Source: Pseudeuparius sepicola (lineage: Eukaryota > Arthropoda > Insecta > Coleoptera > Anthribidae). From it: DNA of 64,000 nt. The notes beneath the pieces were generated by a model, which had not been told where the DNA came from, made no database searches, and was given only the letters and a program-made list of their open reading frames with translations. Shown here piece after piece: positions 1 through 10,624 of this stretch. Where the stretch lies: assembly GCA_963920635.1 (NCBI GenBank), contig OY987301.1:58224560-58288559 (forward strand), in the 5' to 3' direction. Both the position numbers and the translations under genes were made by a program. The stretch's first letter is position 1; every line of letters begins with the position of its first letter.

Positions 1-2090
1 CAATTTAGCAAAAGAGTATTTTCTGAATTCCTCTGGTTATACGTCGATACACTGTTTTCTCGTACCTTTAGTTTTTATGTGATTTCGATAGGAAATATTC
101 TTTTCTTGTTACTTTCCGTGTATTTCTCTTTACCTTTGTAGTACAACAGTAGAAATTCATATAAAAAGTAAAGTTACGAGAAAACAGTGAATCGACGTAT
201 AACAAGCAATTTAGCAAATACGCCGCAATTATCCGTGATTCAATAATTTCCCATCCAATTTCGCAAAAACTGTGTTCACACACAGTTCTACTACTTAAAT
301 TAAGAGAAATACACACAAAGTAAAACGAAAAGAACATTTCCTATCGAAATTCACATTAAAACTAAAGTTACGAGCAAACAGAGAATCGACGTAGAACCAG
401 CGGAATTCAGCAAATACTCTTTTGCTAAATTGGATGGGAAATTATTGAATCAGAGATAATTTCGAAATATTTGCTGAATTCCGCTGGTTCTACGTCTATT
501 CTCTGTTTTCTCGTAATTTTAGTTTTTATGTGAATTTCGATAGGAAATGATCTTTTCTTGTTACTTTCTGTGTATTTCTCTTAAAATGGCTTTAGAACAG
601 TGTGTGAAAATAGTTACTTTGAAATTGGATGATTATTGAATGGATTGGATTGGATGATTATTGAATCAGGGACAATATCGAAGTATTTGCTGAATTCCGC
701 TACGTCGATTCTCTGTTTTCTCTAGTTTTTTTGTGAATTTCGATAGAAAATGTTCCTTTCGTATTACATTCCGTATATATCTCTTAAAATTAGTCCTTAG
801 AACAGTGTGTGAAAACAGTTTTTGCTAAATTGATTGTGAAATTGTTGAATCAGGGATAACTTCGGAGCATTTGCTGAATTCCGCTGGTTGTACATCTATT
901 CTCTGTTTTCTCGTACCTTTAGTTTTTATGTGATTTCGATACCTTTGTAGTACAACAGTAGAAATTCATAAAAACTAAAGTTACGAGAAGACAGTGAATC
1001 GACGTATAACCAGCGGAATTTAGCAAATACTCCGAAATTATCCCTGATTCAAAAATTTCCCATTCCATTTCGCAAAAACTGTGTTCGCACACTGTTCTAA
1101 CGACTCATTTAAAGAGAAATACACGAAAGTAACACGTAAAGAACATTTCCTATCGAAATTCACTATAAACTAAAGTTACGAGAAAACAGTGAATCGACGT
1201 ATAACCAGCGGAATTCAGGAAATACTTCGAAATTATCCCTGATTCAATAATTTCCCATCCAATTTCGCAAAAACTGTGTTCGCACACTGTTCTAGTATTA
1301 AAATTAAGAGAAATACACGGAAAGTAAAACGAAAAGAACATATCCTATCGAAATTCACACAAAAACTTAAGTTACGAGAAAACAGTGAATCGACGTATAA
1401 CCAGCGGAATTTAGCATATACTCCGAAATTATCCCTGATTCGACAATTTCCCATTCAATTTCGCAAAAACTGTGTTCGCACATTGTTCTAAGGATTCATT
1501 TAAAGAGAAATACCCAGAGAGTAACACGGAAAGAACATTTTAAGACAAAAACATGAATCGACGTATAACCAGAGGAATTCAGAAAATACTCCGACATTAT
1601 CCGTGTTTCGATAATTTCCCATCCAATTTCGCAAAAACTGTTTTCACACACTGTTCTAAGGACTCATTTTAAGAGATATACAGAGAAAGTAACACGAAAA
1701 GAACATTTCCTATCGAAATTCACATAAAAACTAAAGTTACGAGAAAACAGAGAATAGACGTAGAACCAGCGGAATTCAGCAGATACTTCGAAATTATCCC
1801 TGATTCAATAATTACCCATCCAATTTAGCAAAAGAGTATTTGCTGAATTCCGCTGGTTCTACGTCGATTCTCTGTTTGCTCGTAACTTTAGTTTTTATAT
1901 GAATTTCGATAGGAAATGTTCTTTTCGTGTTACTTTCTGGGTATTTCTCTTTAAATGAGTCCTTAGAACAATGTGTGAACACAGTTTTTGCGAAATTGGA
2001 TGGGAAATTATTGAATCACGGATAATTTCGGAGTATTTGCTGAATTCCGCTGGTTCTTCGTTTACGGTTACGGTTTTCACGTAACTTTAG
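1..2090. repeat. Diverged mixed-orientation satellite, left edge
   Basis: Orientation blocks by eye are F about 15-145, R 155-420, F 421-950, R 960-1,832, and F from 1,833 onward. Breakpoints near 1-15, 421 and 1,828 are of type J2. Those near 141-160 and 950-970 are of type J1; the second lacks most of the usual spacer after GTGATTTCGATA. Around 630-665 and 670-780 the monomers carry the GGATTGGATTGG local duplication and a short deletion (CGCTACGTCG, losing TGGTTCT). Copies differ from each other more than in the right half of the window. No gene seen. Confidence 0.85.
636..672 (+). repeat. GGATT-rich local duplication marking a monomer lineage
   Basis: The monomer part GAAATTGGATGGGAAATTATTG is altered here to a run with GGATGATTATTGAATGGATT, a few more GGATT-like steps and a second GATTATTGAATC. 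The same signature, or its complement (AATCCATTCAATAATCATCC), appears near 13,075, 17,525, 18,680, 20,525, 22,090, 27,605, 30,585, 31,935, 37,395, 39,315, 56,085, 59,445 and 60,800. It is shortened to one copy at about 44,318 and 51,002. One sublineage reads GGATTGGTTTGG. It is useful for tracing which blocks share ancestry. Confidence 0.82.
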
Positions 2091-3062
2091 TTCCTATGCG
2101 AATTTGGATAGTAATTGCTGTTTTCTTGTAATTTCCGTGTATTTCTCTTAACCTTAGTTAAGTTGGATGGGCAATATGCAATTAAGGATAATTTCGGAAA
2201 TTCGCTGAATTCCGCTGGTTCCACGTCGATTCTCTGTTTTCTCGTAACTTTAGTTTTTATGTGAATTCCGATAGGAAATTTTCTTTTCGTGTTATTTTCC
2301 GTGTATCCGCCGTGTATTCGCTTTCCGTGTATTCGCCGAATTCCGTTGGTTCTACGTCGATTATCTGTTTTCTCGTAACTTTAGTTTTTATGTGAATTCA
2401 GATAGGAAATGTTCTTGTCGTGTTACTTTCCGTGTTTCTCTAAAAATTAGTCCTTTGAACAGTGTCTGATTCCTTAGAACAATGTGTGAAAACAGTTTTC
2501 GCGTAATTGGATGGGAAGTTATAAAATCAGGGATAATTTCGATGTATTCGATGAATTCCGCTGGTTCTACGTCGATTCTCTGTTTTCTCGTAACTTTTGT
2601 TTTTATGTGAATTTCGATAGGAAATGTTCTTTTCGTGTTACTTTCCGTGTTTCTCTTAAAATTAGTCCTTAAACAGTGTGTGATTCCTTAGAACAGTGTG
2701 TGAAAACAGTTTTTGCTTAATTGGATGGGAAATTATGGAATAGTTCCAATGCGAATTTGGATTGTAAATGTTGTTTTCGTTTGACTTTCCTTGTATTTCT
2801 CTTAATCTTAGTTAAGTTGGATGGGCAATATGCAATTAAGGATAATTTCGGAAATTCGCTGAATTCCGCTGGTTCCACGTCGATTCTCTGTTTTCTCGTA
2901 ACTTTAGTTTTTATGTGAATTCCGATAGGAAATTTTCTTTTCGTGTTATTTTCCGTGTATCCGCCGTGTATTCGCTTTCCGTGTATTCGCCGAATTCCGT
3001 TGGTTCTACGTCGATTCTCTGTTTTCTCGTAACTTTAGTTTTTAGTGAATTTTGATAGAAAA
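2090..3062 (+). repeat. 654-bp local tandem duplication of a divergent monomer variant
   Basis: An F-orientation stretch carries variants seen only here: ATGGGCAATATGCAATTAAG, GCGAATTTGGAT, and a small internal duplication built from GTGTATCCGCC, GTGTATTCGC and TTTCCGTGTATTCGCC. The same set occurs at about 2,096-2,345 and again at 2,750-3,000, an offset of 654 bp (for example ATGGGCAATATG at 2,167 and 2,821). The two copies have since diverged slightly (GGATAGTAATTGC against GGATTGTAAATG). Confidence 0.85.
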
Positions 3063-5870
3063 TGTTCTTTACGTGTTACTTTCGTGTATTTCTCTTAAAA
3101 TGAGTCCTTAGAACAGTGTGCGAACACAGTTTTTGCGAAATGGAATGGGAAATTTTTGAATCAGGGATAATTTCGGAGTATTTGCTAAATTCCGCTATTT
3201 ATACATCGATTCACTGTTTTCTCGTAACTTTAGTTTTTATGAATTTCTACTGTTCTACTACAAAGGTTAAGAGAAATACACGCAAAGTAAAATTTCCCAT
3301 TCCATTTCGCAAAAACTGTGTTCACCACTGTTCTACTACTAAAATTAAGAGAAATACACGGAAAGTAACACGAAAAGAACATTTCCTATCGAAATTCACA
3401 TAAAAACTAAAGTTACGAGTAAACAGAGAATAGACGTAGAACCAGCGGAATTCAGCAAATACTTCGAAATTATCCCTGATTCAATAATTTCCCATCCAAT
3501 TTAGCAAAAGAGTATTTGCTGAATTCCGCTGGTTCTACGTCGATTCTCTGTTTGCTCGTAACAATAGTTTTCATATGAATTTCGATAGGAAATGTTCTTT
3601 TCGTGTTACTTTCCGTGTATTTCTCTTAATTTTAGTAGTAGAACAGTGTGCGAACACAGTTTTGATCAGGGATAATTTCGGAGTATTTGCTAAATTCCGC
3701 TGGTTATACGTCGATTCAAGTTCTCGTAACTTTAGTTTTTATGTGAATTACGATTGGAAATGTTCTTTTCGGTTTACTTCCGTGCAAAAACTGTGTTCAC
3801 ACACTGTTGTAAGGACTCATTTAAACAGAAATACCCAGAAAGTAACGCGGAAAAAACATTTCGTATCAAAATTCACATAAAAACTAAAGTTACGAGAAAA
3901 CAGAGAATCGATGTAGAACCAGCGGAATTCAGCAAATGCTCCGAAGTTATTCCTGATTCAATAATTTCCCAATCAATTTCGCAAAAACTGTGTTCGCACA
4001 CTGTTCTACTACTAAAATTAAGAGAAATACACGGAAAGTAAAACAAAAAGAACATTTCCTATTGAAATTCACATGAAAAGTAAAGTTACGAGAAAACAGT
4101 GAATCGACGTATAACCAGCGGAATTTAGCAAATACTCCGAAATTATCCCTTAATCAATAATTTCACATTATACTTTTCGCAAAAACTGTGTTCGCACACT
4201 GTTCTACTACTAAAATTAAGAGAAATACACGGAAAGTAACACGGAAAAAACATTTCGTATCGAAATTCACAAAAAAACTAAAGTTACGAGCAAACAGAGA
4301 ATCGATGTAGAACCAGCGGAATTCAGCAAATGCTCCGAAGTTATTCCTGATTCAATAATTTCCCAATTTCGCAAAAACTGTGTTCGCACAATGTTCTACT
4401 ACTAAAATTAAGAGAAATACACGGAAAGTAACACGAAAAGAACATTTCCTATCGAAATTCACATGAAAAGTAAAGTTACGAGAAAACAGTGAATCGACGT
4501 ATAACCAGCAATTTAGCAAATACGCCGAAATTATCCGTGATTTTATAATTTCCCATCCAATTTCGCAAAAACTGTGTTCACACAATGTTTTAATTACTCA
4601 TTTAAAGAGAAATACCCGAAAGTAACACGAAAAGAACATTTCTCCTATCGAAATTCATATAAAAACTAAAGTTACGAGCAAACAGAGAATCGACGTAGAA
4701 CCAGCGGAATTCAGCAAAAACTTCGAAATTATCCCATCCAATTTCGCAAAAACTATTTTTACACACGGTTCCAAGGACTCATTTTAAGAGAAATACACAG
4801 AAAGTAACAGGAAAAGAACATTTCCTATCGAAATTCACAAAAAAACGCAAAAACTGATTTCACACACTAAGAGAAATACACGGAAAGAAACCCGAAAAGA
4901 ACATTTCCTATCGTAATTCACATAAAAACTAAAGTTACGAGAATTTGAATCGACGTATAACCAGCGGAATTTAGCAAATACTCCGAAATTATCCCTGATT
5001 CAATAATTTCCCATTCTACTTTTCGCAAAAACTGTGTTCGCACACTGTTCTACTATTAAAATTAAAAGAAATACATGGAAAGTAACACGGAAAAAACATT
5101 TGGTATCGAAATTCACAAAAAAACAAGAGTTACGAGAAAACAGAGAATCGACGAAGAACCAGCGAAATTCAGCAATTACTACGAAATTATCCCTGATTCG
5201 ACAATTTCCCATTCAATTTCGCAAAAACTGTGTTCGCACATTGTTCTAAGGATTCACTTAAAGAGAAATACCCAGAGAGTAACACGGAAAGAACATTTTA
5301 CGACAAATTCACAAAAAAACTAAAGTTACGAGGAAACAGAGAATCGACGTATAACCAGAGGAATTCAGAAAATACTCCGAAATTATCCGTGTTTCGATAA
5401 TTTCCCATCCAATTTCGCAAAAACTGTTTTCACACACTGTTCTAAGGACTCATTTTAAGAGATATACAGAGAAAGTAACACGTAAAGAACATTTCCTATC
5501 GAAATTCACATAAAAACTAAAGTTACGAGAAAACAGAGAATAGACGTAGAACCAGCGGAATTCAGCAGATACTTCGAAATTATCCCTGATTCAATAATTA
5601 CCCATCCAATTTAGCAAAAGAGTATTTGCTGAATTCCGATGGTTCTACGTCGATTCTCGTCGGAATTTAGCAAATACTCCGAAATTATCCCTGATTCAAA
5701 AATTTCCCATTCTATTTCGCAAAAACTGAGTTCGCACACTGTTCTGCTACTAAAATTAAGAGAAATACACGGAAAGTAAAACGAAAAGAACATTTCCTAT
5801 CGAAATTCACATAAAAACTAAAGTTACGAGAAAACAGAGAATCGACGTAGAACCAGCGGGATTCAGCAAA
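3062..5870. repeat. Mixed-orientation satellite with a long R block
   Basis: Blocks are F to about 3,245, R 3,262-3,503, F 3,510-3,782, R 3,787-5,612 (the longest uninterrupted R run in this part), F only 5,615-5,658, and R 5,660-5,870. The breakpoint at 3,240-3,262 is J1 in its inverted form, 3,505 and 5,614 are J2, and 3,782 is J5. The segment at 3,575-4,055 is nearly identical to 23,037-23,517 (offset 19,462). It is also present inverted near 33,600-34,105. A shortened monomer at 4,845-4,890 reads ACGCAAAAACTGATTTCAC and has lost about half a unit. Confidence 0.85.
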
Positions 5871-8254
5871 TTCTCTTAAAATGAACCTTAGAACAGTGTG
5901 TGAAAATAGTTAATTTAAAATTGGATGGGAAATTATGGAATCAGGGACAATTTCGAAGTATTTGCTAATTTCCGATGGTTCTACGTCGATTCTCTGTTTT
6001 CTCGTAACTTTAGTTTTTTTGTGAATTTCGATAGGAAATATTCTTTTCTTGTTACTTTCCGTGTATTTCTCTTTACCTTTGTGGTACAACAGTAGAAATT
6101 CATAAAAACTAAAGTTACGAGAAAACAGTGAACCGACGTATAACCAGCGGAATTTAGCAAATACTCCGAAATTATTCCTGATTCAACAATTTCCCATTCA
6201 ATTTCGCAAAAACTGTGTTCACACACTGTTCTAAGGACTCATTTAAAGAGTAAGTAACACGGAAAGAACATTTCCTATCGAAATTCGCATAAAAAGTAAA
6301 GTTACGAGAAAACAGTGTATCGACGTATAACCAGAGGAATTCAGAAAATACATCGAAATTATCTATGATTCAATAATTTCCCATTCAATTTCGCAAAAAC
6401 TGTGTTCGCACACTGTTCTACTACAAAAATTAAGAGAAATACACGGAAAGTAACACGAAAAGAACATTTCTTATCGAAATTCATATAAAAAGTAAAGTTA
6501 CGAGAAAACAGTGAATCGACGTATAACAAGCAATTTAGCAAATACGCCGAAATTATCCGTGATTCAATAATTTCCCATCCAATTTCGCAAAAACTGTTTT
6601 CACACACTGTTCTAAGGACTCATTTTAAGAGATATACAGAGAAAGTAACACGAAAAGAACATTTCCTATCGAAATTCACATAAAAACTAAAGTTACGAGA
6701 AAACAGAGAATAGACGTAGAACCAGCGGAATTCAGCAGATACTTCGAAATTATCCCTGATTCAATAATTACCCATCCAATTTAGCAAAAGAGTATTTGCT
6801 GAATTCCGCTGGTTCTACGTCGATTCTCTGTTTGCTCGTAACTTTAGTTTTTATATGAATTTCGATAGGAAATGTTCTTTACGTGTTACTTTCTGGGTAT
6901 TTCTCTTTAAATAAGTCCTTAGAACAATGTGTGAACAGAGATTTTGCGAAATTGGATGGGAAATTATTGAATCACGGATAATTTCGGAGTATTTGCTGAA
7001 TTCCTCTGGTTATACGTCGATTCACTGTTTTCTCGTAACTTTAGTTTTTATGTGAATTTCCATAGGAAATGTTCTTTCCGTGTTAGTTTCCGGGTATTTC
7101 TCTTTAAATGAGTCCATAGAACAGAGTGCGAACACAGTTTTTGCGAAATAGAATGGGAAATTATTGAAACAGGGATAATTTCGGAGTATTTGCTAAATTG
7201 CTTGTTATACGTCGATTCACTGTTTTCTCGTAACTTTACTTTTTATATGAATTTCGATAGGAAATGTTCCTTTCGTATTACATTCCGTCTATATCTCTTA
7301 AAATTAGTCCTTAGAACAGTGTGTGAAAACAGTTTTGCGAAATTGATTGTGAAATTATTGAATCAGGGAGCATCTGCTGAATTCCGCTGGTTGTACATCG
7401 AATCTCTGTTTTCTCGTACCTTTAGTTTATATGTGATTTCGATAGGAAATATTCTTTTCGTGTTACTTTCCATGTATTTCTCTTAACCTTTGTAGTACAA
7501 CAGTAGAAATTCATAAAAACTAAAGTTACGAGAAAACAGTGAATCGACGTATAACCAGCGGAATTTAGCAAATATTCCGAAATTGTCCCTGATTCAATAA
7601 TATCCCATTCAATTTCGCAAAAACTGTGTTCACCCACTGTTCTAAGGACTCATTTCAAGAGAAATACCCAGAAAGTAACACGAAAAGAACATTTCCTCTC
7701 GAAATTCACATAAAAACTAAAGTTACGAGAATTTGAATCGACGTATAACCAGCGGAATTTAACAAATACTCCGAAATTATCCCTGATTCAATAATTTCCC
7801 TTCAATTTCGCAAAAACTAGGTTCGCACACTGTTCTACTACTAAAATTAAGAGAAATACTCAGAAAGTAACACGGAAAGAACATTTCCTATCGAAATTCA
7901 CACAAAAACTTAAGTTACGAGAAAACAGTGAATCGACGTATAACCAGCGGAATTTAGCATATACTCCGAAATTATCCCTGATTCGACAATTTCCCATTCA
8001 AATTCGCAAAAACTGTGTTCGCACATTGTTCTAAGGATTCATTTAAAGAGAAATACCCAGAGAGTAACACGGAAAGAACATTTTACGACAAAAACATGAA
8101 TCGACGTATAACCAGAGGAATTCAGAAAATACTCCGAAATTATCCGTGTTTCGATAATTTCCCATCCAATTTCGCAAAAACTGTTTTCACACACTGTTCT
8201 AAGGACTCATTTTAAGAGATATACAGAGAAAGTAACACGAAAAGAACATTTCCT
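5871..8254. repeat. Satellite block partly repeated at 8.6-10.6 kb, copy 1
   Basis: Blocks are F 5,871-6,085, R 6,095-6,785, F 6,790-7,495, and R 7,505-8,254. Much of 5,871-7,490 is matched by 8,639-10,620. The offset starts at 2,761 and steps up by about one monomer inside each of two places, ending near 3,124-3,126. A shared marker is AATCAGGGAGCAT, a deletion variant at 7,361 and 10,487. The R to F switch at about 8,254 (CATTTCCT joined to ACTTTCCGTG) is not one of the common breakpoint types. Confidence 0.8.
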
Positions 8255-8382
8255 ACTTTCCGTGTATTCTCTTAATTTTAGTAGTAGACAAATGTGTGAA
8301 AACAGTTTTTGCGAAATTGGTGGGAAATTATTGAATCACCGATAATTTCGGAGTATTTTCTGAATTCCGCTGGTTCTACATT

Positions 8383-8407
8383 GATTCTCTGCTTCTCGCA
8401 GAGAATC
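8383..8407. repeat. Small perfect inverted repeat inside a monomer
   Basis: GATTCTCTGC, a 5-base loop TTCTC, then GCAGAGAATC. An F monomer is interrupted by about 11 bases of its own reverse complement and resumes further on at TTCTTTCCGTG, with the intervening monomer part lost. The same structure is at 45,974-45,998, 48,386-48,410 and 52,658-52,682, in step with the 2,412-bp and 6,684-bp repeats. Confidence 0.9.
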
Positions 8408-9027
8408 GTTCTTTCCGTGTTACTTTCCGGGTATTTCTCTTTAAATGAGTCCTTAGAACAGTGTGCGAACACAGTTTTTGCGAAATTGAAAGGGAAATTA
8501 TAGAAACAGGGATAATTTCGGTGTATTTGCTAAATTCCGCTGGATATACGTCGATTCACTGTTTTCTCGTAATTTTAGTTTTTATGTGAATTTCGATAGG
8601 AAATGTTCTTTTCTTGTTACTTTCTGTGTATTTCTCTTAAAATGAACCTTAGAACAGTGTGTGAAAATAGTTAATTTAAAATTGGATGGGAAATTATGGA
8701 ATCAGGGACAATTTCGAAGTATTTGCTAATTTCCGATGGTTCTACGTCGATTCTCTGTTTTCTCGTAACTTTAGTTTTTTTGTGAATTTCGATAGGAAAT
8801 GTTCCTTTCGTATTACATTCCGTCTATATCTCTTAAAATCAGTCCTTAGAACAGTGTGTGAAAACAGTTTTTGCGAAATTGATTGGGAAATTATTGAATC
8901 AGGGATAACTTCGGAGCATTTGCTGAATTCCGCTGGTTCTACATCGATTCTCTGTTTTCTCGTACCTTTAGTTTTTATGTGATTTCGATAGGAAATATTC
9001 TTTTCTTGTTACTTTCCGTGTATTTCT

Positions 9028-9070
9028 CTTTACCTTTGTAGTACAACAGTAGAAATTCATAAAAACTAAA
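9028..9070. other. J1 breakpoint, representative (F to R switch)
   Basis: F monomer sequence up to TTTCTCTTTACCTTTGTAG is followed by TACAACAGTAGAAATTC and then R sequence (ATAAAAACTAAAGTTACGAG). Monomer position about 120 is thus joined to position about 60 of the opposite strand, leaving a spacer of roughly 80 bp between inverted arms. The same join occurs in this form at about 141, 950, 6,083, 7,494, 9,041, 10,614, 12,267, 13,437, 15,541, 19,047, 22,454, 26,683, 32,297, 36,482, 41,282, 45,051, 46,646, 47,461, 49,056, 49,873, 51,736, 53,329, 54,145, 55,171 and 61,156. It occurs reverse-complemented at about 3,240, 16,108, 17,170, 20,170, 21,218, 21,416, 27,252, 30,232, 34,478, 37,052, 38,965, 55,732, 59,092 and 63,345. 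Confidence 0.9.
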
Positions 9071-9899
9071 GTTACGAGAAAACAGTGAATCGACGTATAA
9101 CCAGCGGAATTTAGCAAATACTCCGAAATTATACCTGATTCAGTAATTTCCCATTCAATTTCGCAAAAACTGTGTTCACACACTGTTCTAAGGACTCATT
9201 TAAAGAGTAAGTAACACGGAAAGAACATTTCCTATCGAAATTCGCATAAAAAGTAAAGTTACGAGAAAACAGTGTATCGACGTATAACCAGAGGAATTCA
9301 GAAAATACACCGAAATTATCTATGATTCAATAATTTCCCATTCAATTTCGCAAAAACTGTGTTCGCACACTGTTCTACTACAAATATTAAGAGAAATACA
9401 CGGAAAGTAACACGAAAAGAACATTTCCTATCGAAATTCATATAAAAAGTAAAGTTACGAGAAAACAGTGAATCGACGTATAACAAGCAATTTAGCAAAT
9501 ACGCCGAAATTATCCATGATTTAATAATTTCCCATCCAATTTCGCAAAAACTGTGTTCACACACTGTTCTAAGGACTCATTTAAAGAGAAATACCCAGAA
9601 AGTAACACGGAAAGAACATTTTACGACAAAAACATGAATCGACGTATAACCAGAGGAATTCAGAAAATACTCCGAAATTATCCGTGTTTCGATAATTTCC
9701 CGTCCAATTTCGCAAAAACTGTTTTCACACACTGTTCAAGGACTCACTTTAAGAGATATACAGAGAAAGTAACACGAAAAGAACATTTCCTATCGAAATT
9801 CACATAAAAACTAAAGTTACGAGAAAACAGAGAATAGACGTAGAACCAGCGGAATTCAGCAGATACTTCGAAATTATCCCTGATTCAATAATTACCCAT

Positions 9900-9925
9900 C
9901 CAATTTAGCAAAAGAGTATTTGCTG
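9900..9925. other. J2 breakpoint, representative (R to F switch)
   Basis: R sequence CCATCCAATTTAGCAAAA is joined to F sequence GAGTATTTGCTGAATTCC, giving the near-palindromic core GCAAAAGAGTATTTGC. The join or its complement (AATACTCTTTTGCTAAATTGG) recurs at about 8, 421, 1,828, 3,505, 5,614, 6,786, 9,908, 11,893, 14,595, 18,126, 19,558, 20,730, 21,588, 22,967, 25,931, 28,315, 31,379, 32,809, 34,160, 40,571, 43,653, 45,704, 48,114, 50,339, 52,386, 54,798, 56,795, 60,245, 61,675 and 63,026. A shorter variant (AAAGAGTATTTCCGCTGG or GGAAATACTCTTTTGGATGG) is at about 13,752, 15,812, 26,952, 36,751, 42,050, 43,300, 47,148, 49,560, 53,832 and 55,432. Confidence 0.9.
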
Positions 9926-10624
9926 AATTCCGCTGGTTCTACGTCGATTCTCTGTTTGCTCGTAACTTTAGTTTTTAAGTGAATTTCGATAGGAAATGTT
10001 CTTTTCGTGTTGCTTTCTGGGTATTTCTCTTTAAATAAGTCCTTAGAACAATGTGTGAACAGAGATTTTGCGAAATTGGATGGGAAATTATTGAATCACG
10101 GATAATTTCGGAGTATTTGCTGAATTCCTCTGGTTATACGTCGATTCACTGTTTTCTCGTAACTTTAGTTTTTATGTGAATTTCCATAGGAAATGTTCTT
10201 TCCGTGTTAGTTTCCGGGTATTTCTCTTTAAATGAGTCCATAGAACAGAGTGCGAACACAGTTTTTGCGAAATAGAATGGGAAATTATTGAAACAGGGAT
10301 AATTTCGGAGTATTTGCTGAATTCCGCTGGTTCTACGTCTATTCTCTGTTTTCTCGTAACTTTAGTTTTTATATGAATTACGATAGGAAATGTTCCTTTC
10401 GTATTACATTCCGTCTATATCTCTTAAAATTAGTCCTTAGAACAGTGTGTGAAAACAGTTTTGCGAAATTGATTGTGAAATTATTGAATCAGGGAGCATT
10501 TGCTGAATTCCGCTGGTTGTACATCGAATCTCTGTTTTCTCGTATGTATATGTGATTTCGATAGGAAATATTCTTTTCGTGTTACTTTCCGTGTATTTCT
10601 CTTAACCTTTGTAGTACAACAGTA

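Noticed and set aside
8383..8407. Rho-independent terminator
   Set aside because: The hairpin has an AT-rich stem with no following T-run in a coding context, and it is explained by a local foldback of monomer sequence.
9028..9070. J1 inverted arms as terminal inverted repeats of a DNA transposon or foldback element
   Set aside because: The arms are ordinary monomers continuing for hundreds of bases, there is no target-site duplication, and the spacer is satellite sequence itself.
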